DNA of 64,000 bases from DAOUKH01 sp965219875 (GTDB taxonomy: Bacteria > Chloroflexota > Dehalococcoidia > SHYB01): assembly GCA_965219875.1 (NCBI GenBank), contig CBDCOW010000001.1, forward strand, positions 744,001 to 808,000. The letters are read 5' to 3'. Position numbers and translations under genes: made by a program. The first letter of the stretch is position 1; each line of letters starts with the position of its first letter. Shown here in pieces: positions 16,577 through 26,819 of the stretch. Under the pieces are notes generated by a model. That model worked only from the letters and a program-made list of their open reading frames with translations, did no database searches and was not told the DNA's origin.

Positions 16577-18403
16577 ATGGCGTCGGCTGAAGAAATCAAG
16601 CGGCGGATCGACATCGTCGAGTTCATCGGCGAGACGGTCGCCCTGAAGAAGGCGGGGCGCAACTTCACCGCTCCCTGCCCCTTTCACAACGAGCGCACCC
16701 CGTCGTTCATCGTCACCCCGGAGCGTCAGACGTGGCACTGCTTCGGGGCCTGTTCCACCGGCGGGGACGTCTTCACGTTCGTCATGCGCCGCGACGGCGT
16801 CGAGTTCGGCGAAGCCCTGCGGACGCTCGCCCCGCGCGCCGGCGTCGAGCTCCAGGCACCGGGCGCGGCGCGGGGCCGCCAGGAGCGGTCCAAGGCACTG
16901 AAGGAGATCAACCGCGACGCCGCCATCTACTTCCACGACGCGCTGCTCCGGCATCCCGCCGCCGCGCCCGCCCGCGACTATCTGGCCCGGCGCGGCTTGG
17001 ACCAGGCTGCCATCGAGGACTTCCGCCTCGGTTTCATGCCTCCGTCGAGCGAGGACCTTGAGCGCCGGCTGCGGGAGGCGGGCCGCGATGAGCGCCTCTG
17101 GCTGGCCGCGGGCCTGTTCCGCAAGCGCGACGACGGCTCGATTGGGGCGATGTTCCGGGGCCGGCTGATCATCCCAATCCAGGACGAACGCTCCGACTAC
17201 ATCGGGTTCGGCGCGCGGGCGCTTGACGACTCGACGCCCAAATATCTCAACACGCCCCAGACGGAAATATTCGAGAAGCGCGCCGTCCTTTACGCGATCA
17301 ACCGTGCCCGCGACGCGATACGCGAGCAGGGCCAGGCGGTGATCGTCGAGGGCTACATGGACGTGATCGCGGCCCACCAGCATGGCTTCAGTAACGTCGT
17401 CGCCTCCATGGGGACTGCGCTGACTGAAGGCCAGGTCGCGTCGCTGACGAGACTGGCGGGGCGGTTCGTCCTCGCCCTCGACGCCGACGCCGCCGGCGAC
17501 GAGGCCACATTGCGCAGCCTCGAAGGCTCGTGGCGCATCCTCGATAGGCCCCGCCGTCCGCGGGCCGCGGGGCCGCAACTGACGGACGTGGAGGAGCGAG
17601 GCCAGCCCGAGCTTCGGGTCATGGACCTGCCCCGCGGCAAGGACCCCGACGACATCATCCGCGAGTCGCCGGAGCTATGGGAGCAGCTCGTGGTCGGCGC
17701 GCGGCCCGTGATCGACTACGTGTTCGAGGCCGTGGCGGCGCGGTTCGACGCTTCGACGGCGACGGGCAAGCAGGCGGTGACCCAACGCCTCGCTCCCTTG
17801 GTGCGGAACGCGCCGAACGTCTACGAACAGAGCGCGCGGGTCGCCCGCCTTGCGCAGATGCTGCGCGTGGAGGAAAATGTAATACGCCTCGCCATTGGCG
17901 AGGGGTTGACTTCCCGCGGGGGGCGTCGCGCTCAAAAAAGTCCGTCCCGGCGGCGTTACGACCCCTTTGAGGAAGCAGGGGAGGAGACGATCGAGGAGTA
18001 TTGCCTCGCATCGCTGCTCCAATATCCGGAGCTGTGGGAGTCCGCCCGAGGTCTTGCGCCAGAGCATTTTTTCAAGGGTTATGCCCGCGAAATATTCGGG
18101 ACGGCTTCGAGGGGCATCCCGACGGAGAGTCTGCGGGACTACTTCGACGAGGCGCTTCAGGAGGAGTTCGAGCGCATTCGGCGCTATGACGTCCAGCTTG
18201 CGCCCTCCCGGGAGCGCGAGGAGGGACTCGAAGAGTGCGTGCGGAGGCTCGAACGCAGGTTGGTATTGACGGAGTTGGAGGCGGTCCAATCGCAGTACGG
18301 GCCGGAAATGCCGGAGTTGGACATTCAGGCGCTTTCGGCCCGCACCCAAGAGCTCAACGCGCGCCTTAAGTCGATAGACCAGCGCGGCCGCCGTCCGGCG
18401 TAG
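16577..18403 (+). CDS. dnaG: DNA primase
   Basis: A 608-residue bacterial primase. The CHC2 zinc finger is at residues 34-59 (C34, H37, C55, C59). The Toprim core has VIVEGYMDVIAAHQ and LDADAAGDEA for metal binding. A DnaB-interacting C-terminal region follows residue 430. It makes RNA primers for replication. The gene lies between dgt and rpoD, the classical macromolecular synthesis arrangement minus rpsU. Its stop is 20 nt before the possible rpoD initiation region. Confidence 0.96.
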   Translation: MASAEEIKRRIDIVEFIGETVALKKAGRNFTAPCPFHNERTPSFIVTPERQTWHCFGACSTGGDVFTFVMRRDGVEFGEALRTLAPRAGVELQAPGAARGRQERSKALKEINRDAAIYFHDALLRHPAAAPARDYLARRGLDQAAIEDFRLGFMPPSSEDLERRLREAGRDERLWLAAGLFRKRDDGSIGAMFRGRLIIPIQDERSDYIGFGARALDDSTPKYLNTPQTEIFEKRAVLYAINRARDAIREQGQAVIVEGYMDVIAAHQHGFSNVVASMGTALTEGQVASLTRLAGRFVLALDADAAGDEATLRSLEGSWRILDRPRRPRAAGPQLTDVEERGQPELRVMDLPRGKDPDDIIRESPELWEQLVVGARPVIDYVFEAVAARFDASTATGKQAVTQRLAPLVRNAPNVYEQSARVARLAQMLRVEENVIRLAIGEGLTSRGGRRAQKSPSRRRYDPFEEAGEETIEEYCLASLLQYPELWESARGLAPEHFFKGYAREIFGTASRGIPTESLRDYFDEALQEEFERIRRYDVQLAPSREREEGLEECVRRLERRLVLTELEAVQSQYGPEMPELDIQALSARTQELNARLKSIDQRGRRPA

Positions 18404-18587
18404 CCGCCCAGAGGAGGAAGTCCTGGAAAGAAAAAGACGCGGCGGCGACCAGATTCTAGGCATCGCCGACCGCGACGAAAGCGATAGCAAGAGCGCCCTC
18501 TCCGAAGCGCTCGCCGAGAGCGGCATCACCATCGCCCGGCGGGAGAAGGGCGGCGACTCGGACGACTGGCAGGCCGAGCTGCCCGCG

Positions 18588-20039
<1,452 letters not shown>

Positions 20040-20055
20040 CCCCTAGCGCGTTGGG

Positions 20056-20334
20056 TCAGCAGACCAGGCGGCGTAGGAGTTCCCGGATAGCGGGGGCTCC
20101 GTCCAATGCCGCCCGCATGTCGGCGACGTCGTCCTCGCCGAGGATGAGCGGACTCCGGTTGAAGCGCCCGCCGGTGTAGAAGCAGAACCGCACCGCCTGG
20201 CCGCCGTCGTCGTATTCCATGAGCTGGAACGTCGGCTCCCAGTGATCGCGCGCGATGGCGGCTTCCTCGGTGATCTTGCCCTTGCCCCAAGGCATGGCGA
20301 AGGGACGGGGGAGCGGTCGCTGAATCGTGCTCAA
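20056..20334 (-). CDS. Conserved hypothetical protein
   Basis: A 92-residue protein of mixed composition, with FQLMEYDDGGQAVRFCFY in the middle and a Leu/Arg-rich helix at the C-terminus. No catalytic motif or membrane segment is seen. It is convergent with rpoD (16 nt apart) and lies 18 nt after ruvA on the same strand, so it probably belongs to the yebC-ruvC-ruvA transcript. I do not recognise the family. Confidence 0.6.
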   Translation of the reverse strand: MSTIQRPLPRPFAMPWGKGKITEEAAIARDHWEPTFQLMEYDDGGQAVRFCFYTGGRFNRSPLILGEDDVADMRAALDGAPAIRELLRRLVC

Positions 20335-20352
20335 TTCGGCCTCCTCTGCGGC

Positions 20353-20934
20353 CTAGCCGCCGCCGATGCGCTGGAGGGCGCTCGACACCTGTTCTTCCAG
20401 CGAGAGCGACTGCAAGTCGTCGACGGCGGCGAGCGCGGCCTGGGCCTCGGCCCGGCTGTAGCCCAAGGCGGAGAGCGCCTCGATGGCCTCGCCGCCGGCC
20501 GCCGCTCCCGGGGCGGGCATCGCCGCCCATTCCTTTTCCAAGACCGGCTTGAGCTCTAGGATGATGCGCGCGGCCGTCCTCTTGCCGACGCCGGGGGCCT
20601 CGGCGAGCGTGGCGGCGTCTTCATGGGCGATGGCGGCGGCAATGTCGGCGGCCTCCCGAATGGAGAGCAGACGTAACGCGTGACGCGGGCCGACGCCGCT
20701 TACGTTGGTGAGCAGGTTAAAGAGGCGCAGGTCGTCGGCGGCGGCGAAGCCGTAGAGGGTCATCTCGTCCTCGCGCACCACGAGCTGGGTGTGCACGAAG
20801 ACCTCGGCGCCCACGGGGCCCAGCGCGCCGAGGGTCCGCGTGGGAGCGAATACACGGTAGCCGACGCCCCCCGCCGAGATGACGGCGTAGTCGGCGCCGG
20901 TAGACTCGAGGACGCCGCGGAGCGACGCGATCAT
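20353..20934 (-). CDS. ruvA: Holliday junction branch migration protein RuvA
   Basis: A 193-residue RuvA of normal length. The N-terminal OB fold begins MIASLRGVLES; two helix-hairpin-helix motifs follow (LTNVSGVGPRHALRLL near residue 75 and APGVGKRTAARIILEL near residue 110), then the flexible linker and the RuvB-binding domain III (ALSALGYSRAEAQAAL). The start overlaps the ruvC stop by 4 nt. ruvB is not in the window. Confidence 0.94.
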   Translation of the reverse strand: MIASLRGVLESTGADYAVISAGGVGYRVFAPTRTLGALGPVGAEVFVHTQLVVREDEMTLYGFAAADDLRLFNLLTNVSGVGPRHALRLLSIREAADIAAAIAHEDAATLAEAPGVGKRTAARIILELKPVLEKEWAAMPAPGAAAGGEAIEALSALGYSRAEAQAALAAVDDLQSLSLEEQVSSALQRIGGG

Positions 20935-21446
20935 CTCGCTTTCTCCGGGGGCGCCGTGCCCGCCAGCGCGAGCAGCGCGGCCTCCTGACTGTGGCAGAGC
21001 GCGACGGCGATCGCGTCGGAGACGTCGAGCGGGTGCTCCGAGAGGTCGGCGCCGGTGATCATCTCGACCATGCGCCGCACCTGCTCCTTATCGCCTCCGC
21101 CGTAGCCGGCGACAGCCTGTTTCACCTTGGCGGGCGGATACTGGAATATGGGGGCGCCGGCTTCCGCCGCCGCGATCATCACGGCGGCCCGTGCCTCGCC
21201 GACGGCGAGCGCGGCACGGCGCGGCGCGCGGACGACGAACGGCTCCTCGATCGCGATAACGTCGGGGCGCGCCCGTTGGATGATGGCCCGCATGCCGGTG
21301 TGGACCAGCCACAGACGGCGCTCGATGGGATTCTTGGCCGGGGCGCGGACCGCGCCGCACTCGATGAGGACCGTCTCGCCGTCGCCGCACTCGACGAGGC
21401 CGTAGCCAGTGATGATGGTGCCGGGGTCGACGCCGAGGACGAGCAC
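20931..21446 (-). CDS. ruvC: Holliday junction resolvase RuvC
   Basis: A 171-residue RNase H-fold resolvase. The first catalytic Asp is in LGVDPGTIITGYG (D7), the Glu in AIEEPFV, and the last acidic residues in DVSDAIAVALCH. It cuts four-way junctions in recombination repair. It lies 3 nt after the yebC gene and overlaps ruvA by 4 nt, so the three are translationally linked. Confidence 0.94.
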   Translation of the reverse strand: MLVLGVDPGTIITGYGLVECGDGETVLIECGAVRAPAKNPIERRLWLVHTGMRAIIQRARPDVIAIEEPFVVRAPRRAALAVGEARAAVMIAAAEAGAPIFQYPPAKVKQAVAGYGGGDKEQVRRMVEMITGADLSEHPLDVSDAIAVALCHSQEAALLALAGTAPPEKAR

Positions 21447-21449
21447 CGC

Positions 21450-22202
21450 CTAGTCGTCCATGCCGGCGAAGACCTCGTCGGGAAAGTCGGCGTTGGTGTA
21501 GACCTTCTGGACGTCGTCGAGGTCTTCGAGGCTGTCGATGAGGCGGAGAGCCTGCTTAGCGGCACTGGCGTCGATGGGGATCGACGTCTTGGCGACCATT
21601 TCGAGCTCGGCGGAGAGGATGACGGCATCCTCGGACTGGAGGCCCTCGCGCACCGCTTCGAGTTTGTCGATAGGTGCGTAGACTTCCATGGCCGCGCCTT
21701 CGGTCTTGACGTCGTCGGCGCCGGCGTCGATGGCGGCCAGCGCGAGGTCTTCGAGGCGCCCTTCGGGAGCCTCGGTAGAGACGACCCCCTTCTGCTCGAA
21801 GAGCCAGGCGACGGAGCCGGCCTCGCCCATGTTGCCGCCAATTCTGTTGAAGACGCTGCGCACCTCGGCAACGGTGCGGTTGCGGTTGTCGGTGAGCCCT
21901 TGGACGTAGATCGCGGCGCCGCCGGGGCCGTAGCCTTCGTAGCTCACCTGCTCGTAGTCGACCTGCTCGCCGCCGACGCCTGCCCCGCGCTTGATGGCGC
22001 GCTCGATGTTGTCGAGCGGCATGTTGCCCTCGCGGGCCTTCTGAATGGCGAGGCGGAGCCGGAAGTTCGCCGCCGGATCGCCGCCGCCCTCGCGGGCCGA
22101 GACCGTGATCTCACGCGTCAGCTTGGTGAAAAGCTGGCCCCGGCGGGCGTCGGTAACGCCTTTCTTGTGCTTGATCTGCTTCCACTTGGAATGGCCGGCC
22201 AT
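21450..22202 (-). CDS. YebC/PmpR-family protein
   Basis: A 250-residue YebC-type protein. The start at 22202 gives the nearly invariant N-terminus MAGHSKWKQIKHKKG; an upstream frame extension was rejected for that reason. GYGPGGAAIYV and the acidic C-terminal domain also match. The family acts as transcription regulator or translation factor relieving ribosome stalls at proline stretches. It precedes ruvC and ruvA, a very common order. A TACAAT box 9 nt before the ATG suggests a short leader. Confidence 0.93.
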   Translation of the reverse strand: MAGHSKWKQIKHKKGVTDARRGQLFTKLTREITVSAREGGGDPAANFRLRLAIQKAREGNMPLDNIERAIKRGAGVGGEQVDYEQVSYEGYGPGGAAIYVQGLTDNRNRTVAEVRSVFNRIGGNMGEAGSVAWLFEQKGVVSTEAPEGRLEDLALAAIDAGADDVKTEGAAMEVYAPIDKLEAVREGLQSEDAVILSAELEMVAKTSIPIDASAAKQALRLIDSLEDLDDVQKVYTNADFPDEVFAGMDD

Positions 22203-22321
22203 GTCCGCCCTATTGTACGGCGCGGCGCCCGCTTCGTCATTTCTGGGCTGGGAGCGTAGCGCGGCGCGCCCCATCGGGCGCATACTTTGAGAGGAGAATC
22301 CGAAGCTCCGGGAGGTCCGCC

Positions 22322-22606
22322 TTGCCGCATGTACTCGTGCGCCACCGCGTCGATGATTACTCGAAGTGGAACGCCCAGCTTCACCGCGACGCCGATGTCC
22401 GCAAGTTCAACGGCTCCATCGGCGGGCGCGTCTACCGCCTCGCCGACGACCCGCACGAGGTGGTGACGCTGTTCGCGTGGGACAGCATGGAACAAGCGCG
22501 CGATTTCATGCGTTCGTGGGATTTCAGAGCGCTGATCGAGCAGGCGGGCCAGACAGAACCGGTGGAGGCGCTGCTCCTCGACGAGGTCGAGGACCTCCTC
22601 GCCTAG
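22322..22606 (+). CDS. ABM-like ferredoxin-fold protein
   Basis: A 94-residue protein starting with TTG, chosen because GGGAGG lies 6 nt before it. The opening HVLVRHRVDDYSKWNAQL and TLFAWDSMEQARDFM fit the dimeric alpha/beta-barrel (antibiotic biosynthesis monooxygenase-like) fold, often of unknown role. It is transcribed alone between yebC and rimM, which run on the other strand. Confidence 0.7.
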   Translation: MPHVLVRHRVDDYSKWNAQLHRDADVRKFNGSIGGRVYRLADDPHEVVTLFAWDSMEQARDFMRSWDFRALIEQAGQTEPVEALLLDEVEDLLA

Positions 22607-22619
22607 ACGGCCGGCCCGC

Positions 22620-23132
22620 TTAGAGCAGGCCGAGCGGCGGCTCGATGACGATGCGGCGGGCGCCGGTATCGACGCCCTTGACGACGTCGGCGATGAGGGG
22701 CATAAGGACCTCGCCGCTTTCGCCCTCGATCACAAGCACGTCGTTGGCTCCCGTCGTGACGATCTCGGTAACCTCACCAAGCTCGGTCCCGTCGACGGTC
22801 GCCACGGCCATGCCGACAAGGTCGTAGTGATAGTAGACGCCTTCGGGTAAGGGCTGAAGGTCGGCGGCGGCAACGTGGATCTCCTGGTTCGCGAGCGCCG
22901 CCGCCGCCTCGCGGGTGTCGACCCCTTCAAACTTGAGGACGCGCATCCCTTTCATGTGGCGGCTTCGCGCAATGACCAGGCCGCGTCCGCCGATTGTGAT
23001 CGCGGCGCCCGGAGCGAAGCGCTCGGGATAGTCGCTCAGCACTTCGACGCGGACCTCGCCGCCCTGGCCGAACGGACGGTGGACGACGCCGACGAGGACG
23101 GGAGCGGGGGCGGGTTGGGCGGCCTTAGGCAC
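22620..23132 (-). CDS. rimM: Ribosome maturation factor RimM
   Basis: A 170-residue 16S rRNA processing protein. The RimM N-terminal barrel has VGVVHRPFGQGGEVRVEVLSD, and the PRC-barrel C-terminal half has YYHYDLVGMAV and LMPLIADVV. It assists 30S head maturation and binds S19. It lies downstream of rpsP and khpA on the same strand, the usual rpsP-khpA-rimM order; trmD is not present here. Confidence 0.92.
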   Translation of the reverse strand: MPKAAQPAPAPVLVGVVHRPFGQGGEVRVEVLSDYPERFAPGAAITIGGRGLVIARSRHMKGMRVLKFEGVDTREAAAALANQEIHVAAADLQPLPEGVYYHYDLVGMAVATVDGTELGEVTEIVTTGANDVLVIEGESGEVLMPLIADVVKGVDTGARRIVIEPPLGLL

Positions 23133-23182
23133 AGCCTGATCTTTCGGGCCGGGGAAGGCCGGCGGCCCCGTCGTAGCGGGGG

Positions 23183-23410
23183 CTAGGGAATCTCCAGCGT
23201 CACGCGGACGCCGCGCTTGACGGCAGCGACCCTGAGGAGCGTGCGCATGGCTTGGACGACGCGGCCCTGGCGGCCTATGATCTTACCCTTATCGTCGGTC
23301 GCCACCTCGAGTCGGATGACGACGCGGTCTTCTTCTTCTATCTCGGTAACGGTAACCTCATCGGGCAGGTCGGCGATCGTCTTCGCGATGTACTCAATCA
23401 GCTCCTTCAT
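23183..23410 (-). CDS. khpA: KH-domain RNA-binding protein KhpA
   Basis: A 75-residue single KH domain with the RNA-binding GxxG loop as GRQG in KGKIIGRQGRVVQAMR. Members (also called YlqC) bind RNA with KhpB. It overlaps the 3' end of rpsP by 17 nt and precedes rimM, which supports the call. Confidence 0.92.
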   Translation of the reverse strand: MKELIEYIAKTIADLPDEVTVTEIEEEDRVVIRLEVATDDKGKIIGRQGRVVQAMRTLLRVAAVKRGVRVTLEIP

Positions 23411-23663
23411 TGGATGTCACCGCCGTGAGCAGACTACGCTTTTTGAGGAGGCGCGCGACGGTATCGGAAGGTTGGGCGCCCCGTTGTATCCAATAGGAGG
23501 CCTTTTCCTCATCGATCACCACCACGGGCGGGTCTGGAAGGGGATTGTAGAATCCGATGATTTCCTTGAAGGCCCCGTCTCGCGGCGCCGCCGAATCCGC
23601 GATGACGATACGGTAGTTCGGCGCCTTCTTTGCGCCGACACGGCGAAGCCTAATCTTGAGCAT
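23394..23663 (-). CDS. rpsP: 30S ribosomal protein S16
   Basis: An 89-residue S16. The N-terminus LKIRLRRVGAKKAPNYRIV and the following DSAAPRDG and GFYNP are diagnostic. It binds 16S rRNA during early 30S assembly. It heads the rpsP-khpA-rimM operon. A 9-bp hairpin sits at 23710-23734, in what would be its 5' leader. Confidence 0.95.
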   Translation of the reverse strand: MLKIRLRRVGAKKAPNYRIVIADSAAPRDGAFKEIIGFYNPLPDPPVVVIDEEKASYWIQRGAQPSDTVARLLKKRSLLTAVTSNEGAD

Positions 23664-23709
23664 GTGTGAAGGGTCCCTCAGTCCGATTGGCGGTTACGCA
23701 AAACCAGGA

Positions 23710-23734
23710 AAGCAACGCAGCCCGCGCGTTGCTT
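23710..23734. repeat. Hairpin between rpsP and the lipoprotein gene
   Basis: AAGCAACGC and GCGTTGCTT (9-bp arms, 7-nt loop) lie in the 85-nt divergent gap. It could be part of the rpsP leader on the minus strand. There is no evidence for a specific regulator. Confidence 0.4.
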
Positions 23735-23748
23735 CTAGGATTGTACCG

Positions 23749-24408
23749 ATGCCTCTTTCCCATTGTCAAACGTGGCGGCGCGCGGCGCGGACCTTCGTCC
23801 GATGCCTGCCGCCCGCGGCGCTGGCGCTGGCGGCCGCCGCGTGCGGCACCGCCGCGGTGGCCCCGGCTTCTCCACCGCCGCCCACGCCGGAGACGATCAC
23901 CGTAGCCGACGCGGGCAGGCTCTTCAGCCTCGTGATCCCATCGAACTGGCGCGGCGAGCGCATCTCGGACCCCACAGGGAAGTCATTCACGGCGCGCCAG
24001 GCGATCGAGGGCGGCACACCGCTCGCCGAAGGGCTGCTCCTTTTCTCGGCGGGCTTCCCCGCGAGAGAGGGCGTCCTTGAACCACGCGTTGGCGTCACGG
24101 TGGAGCCCGCCGCCGCGGGCGGACTCGACGCCTTCGCCGACGCCGCGCTGGCCCGCACACGGGAGGCGTTCGTCTCGTTCACGCTACTCGAACGCCATGG
24201 CGAACAAGACGCTTCCGGTTTGGCCTCGGTGCGCACCGAGCACCGGGGCGGCGTCGAGGGCGCGCAGGAAGTGCGGTTCCTCCAGCGGTTCGTCGCCCAA
24301 GCGGACGTGGTGTGGACGGTGGCCTGCGGCGGCCCCGCGGCGGACTGGGACGGCTACGCCACCGACTGCGAGCGCGCGGTGGAGCGTTTCGAGATTCTTG
24401 GCCCCTAA
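23749..24408 (+). CDS. Putative lipoprotein, secreted
   Basis: A 219-residue protein. A basic start is followed by a hydrophobic stretch and the lipobox LAAAACG, giving a lipidated Cys near residue 30. A short Pro-rich linker leads to a globular domain that starts around FSLVIPSNWRGERI and resembles PsbP/DUF1795-type domains with a single beta-sheet core. The start at 23749 was chosen because the longer frame overlaps rpsP. It is divergent from the rpsP operon and convergent with a CaiB gene (4-nt overlap at the stops). Confidence 0.65.
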   Translation: MPLSHCQTWRRAARTFVRCLPPAALALAAAACGTAAVAPASPPPPTPETITVADAGRLFSLVIPSNWRGERISDPTGKSFTARQAIEGGTPLAEGLLLFSAGFPAREGVLEPRVGVTVEPAAAGGLDAFADAALARTREAFVSFTLLERHGEQDASGLASVRTEHRGGVEGAQEVRFLQRFVAQADVVWTVACGGPAADWDGYATDCERAVERFEILGP

Positions 24409-25676
24409 AGCTCGAAGGTGAGGGGCTCTTCGCCGATGACGCGCTCGGCGCGCAGGACGTCAACGGCGGCGCGGTCGAGGCCGAGTAGCTCGCTGAACGC
24501 GTAGTCGTTGTGCTTGCCCAGCGGGGGCGGCGGCTCGCGCACCTCCATGCGTTGGCCGTCGTAGATCCACGGGGAGGTCGGCAGCGGCCACACGCCGTGG
24601 GGACCGAGGTCCACGTCCTGGAAGAGACCGCGCTCGCGGAAGTGCTCGTCCTCGAACATCTCCCGCTGCGTGCGGACGATGCCGGCGGGGACGCCCGCGG
24701 CCTGGAGACGGCGCATGAGGGCCGGGCCGTCCTCGTCGGCGACGGCGGCGCCGAGGGCGGCGTCCACCGCCTCGCGGTCGGCGGCGCGCCCCGCGTTCCG
24801 CGCCCAGCGCGCGGCGGCGAGCGGCGCCGGGCGGCCCAGCGCCTCGACGAGGCGCTCCCAAGCGTCGTCGCTCGAAATCGAGACCGCGATCCAGGAGTCG
24901 TCGCCGCGGCAGCGGTAGGCGCCGTGCGGGACCTCGTCCCGTTTCGCGTTGCCCACGGAGACGGCGGAGCGCCCGTTCATGGCAAGGTCCACGATGATCT
25001 CGCCCAGGTGGGCGATGGAGGCCTCGACGCCGGAGATTTCGAGAAAGAGACCCTTGCCGTCGCCGGCGCGCTTGTAGAGCCCCATCACGGCGGCCATGGC
25101 GGCGGTAATAGCGGTCACGGTATCGGTATGGGTGCTGTAGCTGGCGGTGTCGGGCGTCGAGTCCGGGTAGTGACGCAGCCAGGAAAAGCCGGCGAACCCG
25201 TCCATGGCCCCGCCCATGGTGACGCGGTGCCGGTAGGGGCCGGTGACCCCGAACCCGGAGACGCTGGTGTACACCAGGTCGGGGCGCACCTGCCGCAACT
25301 GCTCGTAACCGACGCCGAGCTTCTCGGGGACGCCGGTCACCATGTTGGTGTGCACCACGTCGCTGACTTCGACGAGACGGTAGAAGGCGTCGAGGCCGCG
25401 CGCGTTGCCGAGGTCAATGGTGGCGCTGCGCTTGTTGCGGTTGGCGCCGACGAAGGCCGCGTTGACGTCGTAGGGACGCTCGGGGGACCGCTTGCCGGGG
25501 TAGCTATCGAGCCCGGGCGGGGCCACGATCGGCCCGCGGGTATGGTCCATGCGCTGGATCGCCTCGACCTTAATGACTTCCGCGCCAAGAAAGCCGAGTA
25601 TCTCGGCGGCGAAGGGCCCCGCCCAGCCTTCCGCCAGCTCGAGGACGCGAAAACCCGTGAGTGGAGGTCCGCCCAT
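24405..25676 (-). CDS. CaiB/BaiF family III CoA-transferase
   Basis: A 423-residue family III CoA-transferase, which moves CoA between carboxylic acids through enzyme-bound anhydride and thioester intermediates. N-terminal GFRVLELAEGWAGPFA and the following ADVIKVE-type motif (AEVIKVEAIQRMD) are typical, as is FVGANRNKRSATIDL. In the segment that usually reads vDvsxxDA, this copy has LEISGVEA, so the acidic position is Glu. It stands alone, divergent from the PRT-FolE gene. Substrate is unknown. Confidence 0.86.
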   Translation of the reverse strand: MGGPPLTGFRVLELAEGWAGPFAAEILGFLGAEVIKVEAIQRMDHTRGPIVAPPGLDSYPGKRSPERPYDVNAAFVGANRNKRSATIDLGNARGLDAFYRLVEVSDVVHTNMVTGVPEKLGVGYEQLRQVRPDLVYTSVSGFGVTGPYRHRVTMGGAMDGFAGFSWLRHYPDSTPDTASYSTHTDTVTAITAAMAAVMGLYKRAGDGKGLFLEISGVEASIAHLGEIIVDLAMNGRSAVSVGNAKRDEVPHGAYRCRGDDSWIAVSISSDDAWERLVEALGRPAPLAAARWARNAGRAADREAVDAALGAAVADEDGPALMRRLQAAGVPAGIVRTQREMFEDEHFRERGLFQDVDLGPHGVWPLPTSPWIYDGQRMEVREPPPPLGKHNDYAFSELLGLDRAAVDVLRAERVIGEEPLTFEL

Positions 25677-25831
25677 TCGTCCGCTCCACGGCCGCTAGGC
25701 CCGCGCGGCCATTGTACACAGCGGCAGGACTCGGAGCGGACGGTGCCGGAGAGCGTATATCGGGTATAACTATGGCGAGATGCGGCGCGGTTCGAACGGG
25801 GGCCGCGGCCGGCGAGCGGGAGGAGTCGAAG

Positions 25832-26680
25832 ATGCCCGGCGTGGTGAGCCTATCGTGGGAGGATATCGACGAACGCCTCGACCGTCTGCTGCCCTCGGGG
25901 ACGCGGACGGTCTACGGCATCCCGCGCGGCGGCGCGATCGTCGCCGGGCTCCTGCGGCAGCGGGGCGTGCGGGTGACCGACGCCGACGAGGCTGACGTGA
26001 TCGTCGACGACATCATCGATAGCGGCGACACCGCCAAGCGCTACGCCGCGCGGTACGGCAAGCCCATCGCCGCCCTGATCGACAAGGAGCGTGAGGGGCT
26101 GGCGGGGGTCTGGGTCGAGTTCCCCTGGGAGGGCGGACGACACGGCGACCTGCGGGACGGGCTCCGGCGGATCATCCAGACCATCGGCGACGATCCGGAC
26201 CGGGAAGGGCTCGCCGAGACACCGGACCGCCTCATTGAGGTCTGGGACGATCTCTTTTCGGGCTATCGGGAGCGGCCCGGCGACGTGATCGAGTGGGCCC
26301 CCGCGGGCAAGGGCGACATGGTAGTCGTGCGCGGCGCGCCCTTCCGCTCGACCTGCGAACGGCACTTGCTCCCCTTTTGGGGCGAGGTCGACGCCGCCTA
26401 CCTGCCGGCGGAGCGCGCGATCACACCCGCGAGCCTCATTCGCCTGGTCGGCGTGTGCTCGCGTCGGCTCCAGACGCAGGAGGCCATGACACGCCGGATA
26501 GGGCAGGCGCTGGACGAGAGCGGGGCGGCGGGCGCCGTCGTGGCCGTCCGCGCCCGCCGTATGTGCGCGGCGCCCCAAGCCTCGGCCCCCGACGGCGGCT
26601 ATGGCACAACTACCTATGTCTCCGGCGTATTCGAGACGGACGCGGCGGCAAGGCCGGAGTTCCTGCGCGGGGGGTCGTGA
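25832..26680 (+). CDS. Phosphoribosyltransferase-like / GTP cyclohydrolase I-like fusion
   Basis: A 282-residue two-domain protein; the start at 25832 has GGGAGGAG upstream. Residues 1-105 are a small PRTase-like domain with IPRGGAIVAGLL and the PRPP motif VIVDDIIDSGDT (57-67). Residues 108-280 match FolE: DPDREGLAETPDR, SGY, then STCERHLLPF, RRLQTQE and a C-terminal RMC. Zinc ligands C175, H178 and C245 are kept, but the two catalytic histidines of E. coli FolE (H112, H179) are Arg177 and Arg243. Ordinary GTP cyclohydrolase activity is therefore doubtful. It may bind a related nucleotide or have changed chemistry. It is divergent from a CaiB gene. Confidence 0.8.
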   Translation: MPGVVSLSWEDIDERLDRLLPSGTRTVYGIPRGGAIVAGLLRQRGVRVTDADEADVIVDDIIDSGDTAKRYAARYGKPIAALIDKEREGLAGVWVEFPWEGGRHGDLRDGLRRIIQTIGDDPDREGLAETPDRLIEVWDDLFSGYRERPGDVIEWAPAGKGDMVVVRGAPFRSTCERHLLPFWGEVDAAYLPAERAITPASLIRLVGVCSRRLQTQEAMTRRIGQALDESGAAGAVVAVRARRMCAAPQASAPDGGYGTTTYVSGVFETDAAARPEFLRGGS

Positions 26681-26702
26681 GGGCCTGGTGTCGCGGGCCA
26701 GT

Positions 26703-26732
26703 AATTATACTTTTAAGCTCTAAAGTATAATT
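26703..26732. promoter_or_regulatory. Operator-like dyad 1 upstream of the Fic gene
   Basis: ATACTTT (26707-26713) and AAAGTAT (26722-26728) with an 8-nt spacer; the symmetry extends to 11-bp arms (26703-26732). It is one of three sites of the same design in the AT-rich 200-nt gap. Confidence 0.7.
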
Positions 26733-26778
26733 TATGGTCGTCTTGTTATACCCGAGTAGCATAAGCCCAGCTATTCAT

Positions 26779-26800
26779 ATACTTTATCAGTCTAAAGTAT
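26779..26800. promoter_or_regulatory. Operator-like dyad 2 upstream of the Fic gene
   Basis: ATACTTT (26779-26785), an 8-nt spacer, AAAGTAT (26794-26800). Its centre is 72 bp from dyad 1. Confidence 0.7.
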
Positions 26801-26819
26801 AATTAAACTAGGTACGATG

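Noticed and set aside
24405..24408. Overlapping stops of the lipoprotein and CaiB genes as a regulatory overlap
   Set aside because: Short convergent overlaps are common in compact genomes and need no special role.
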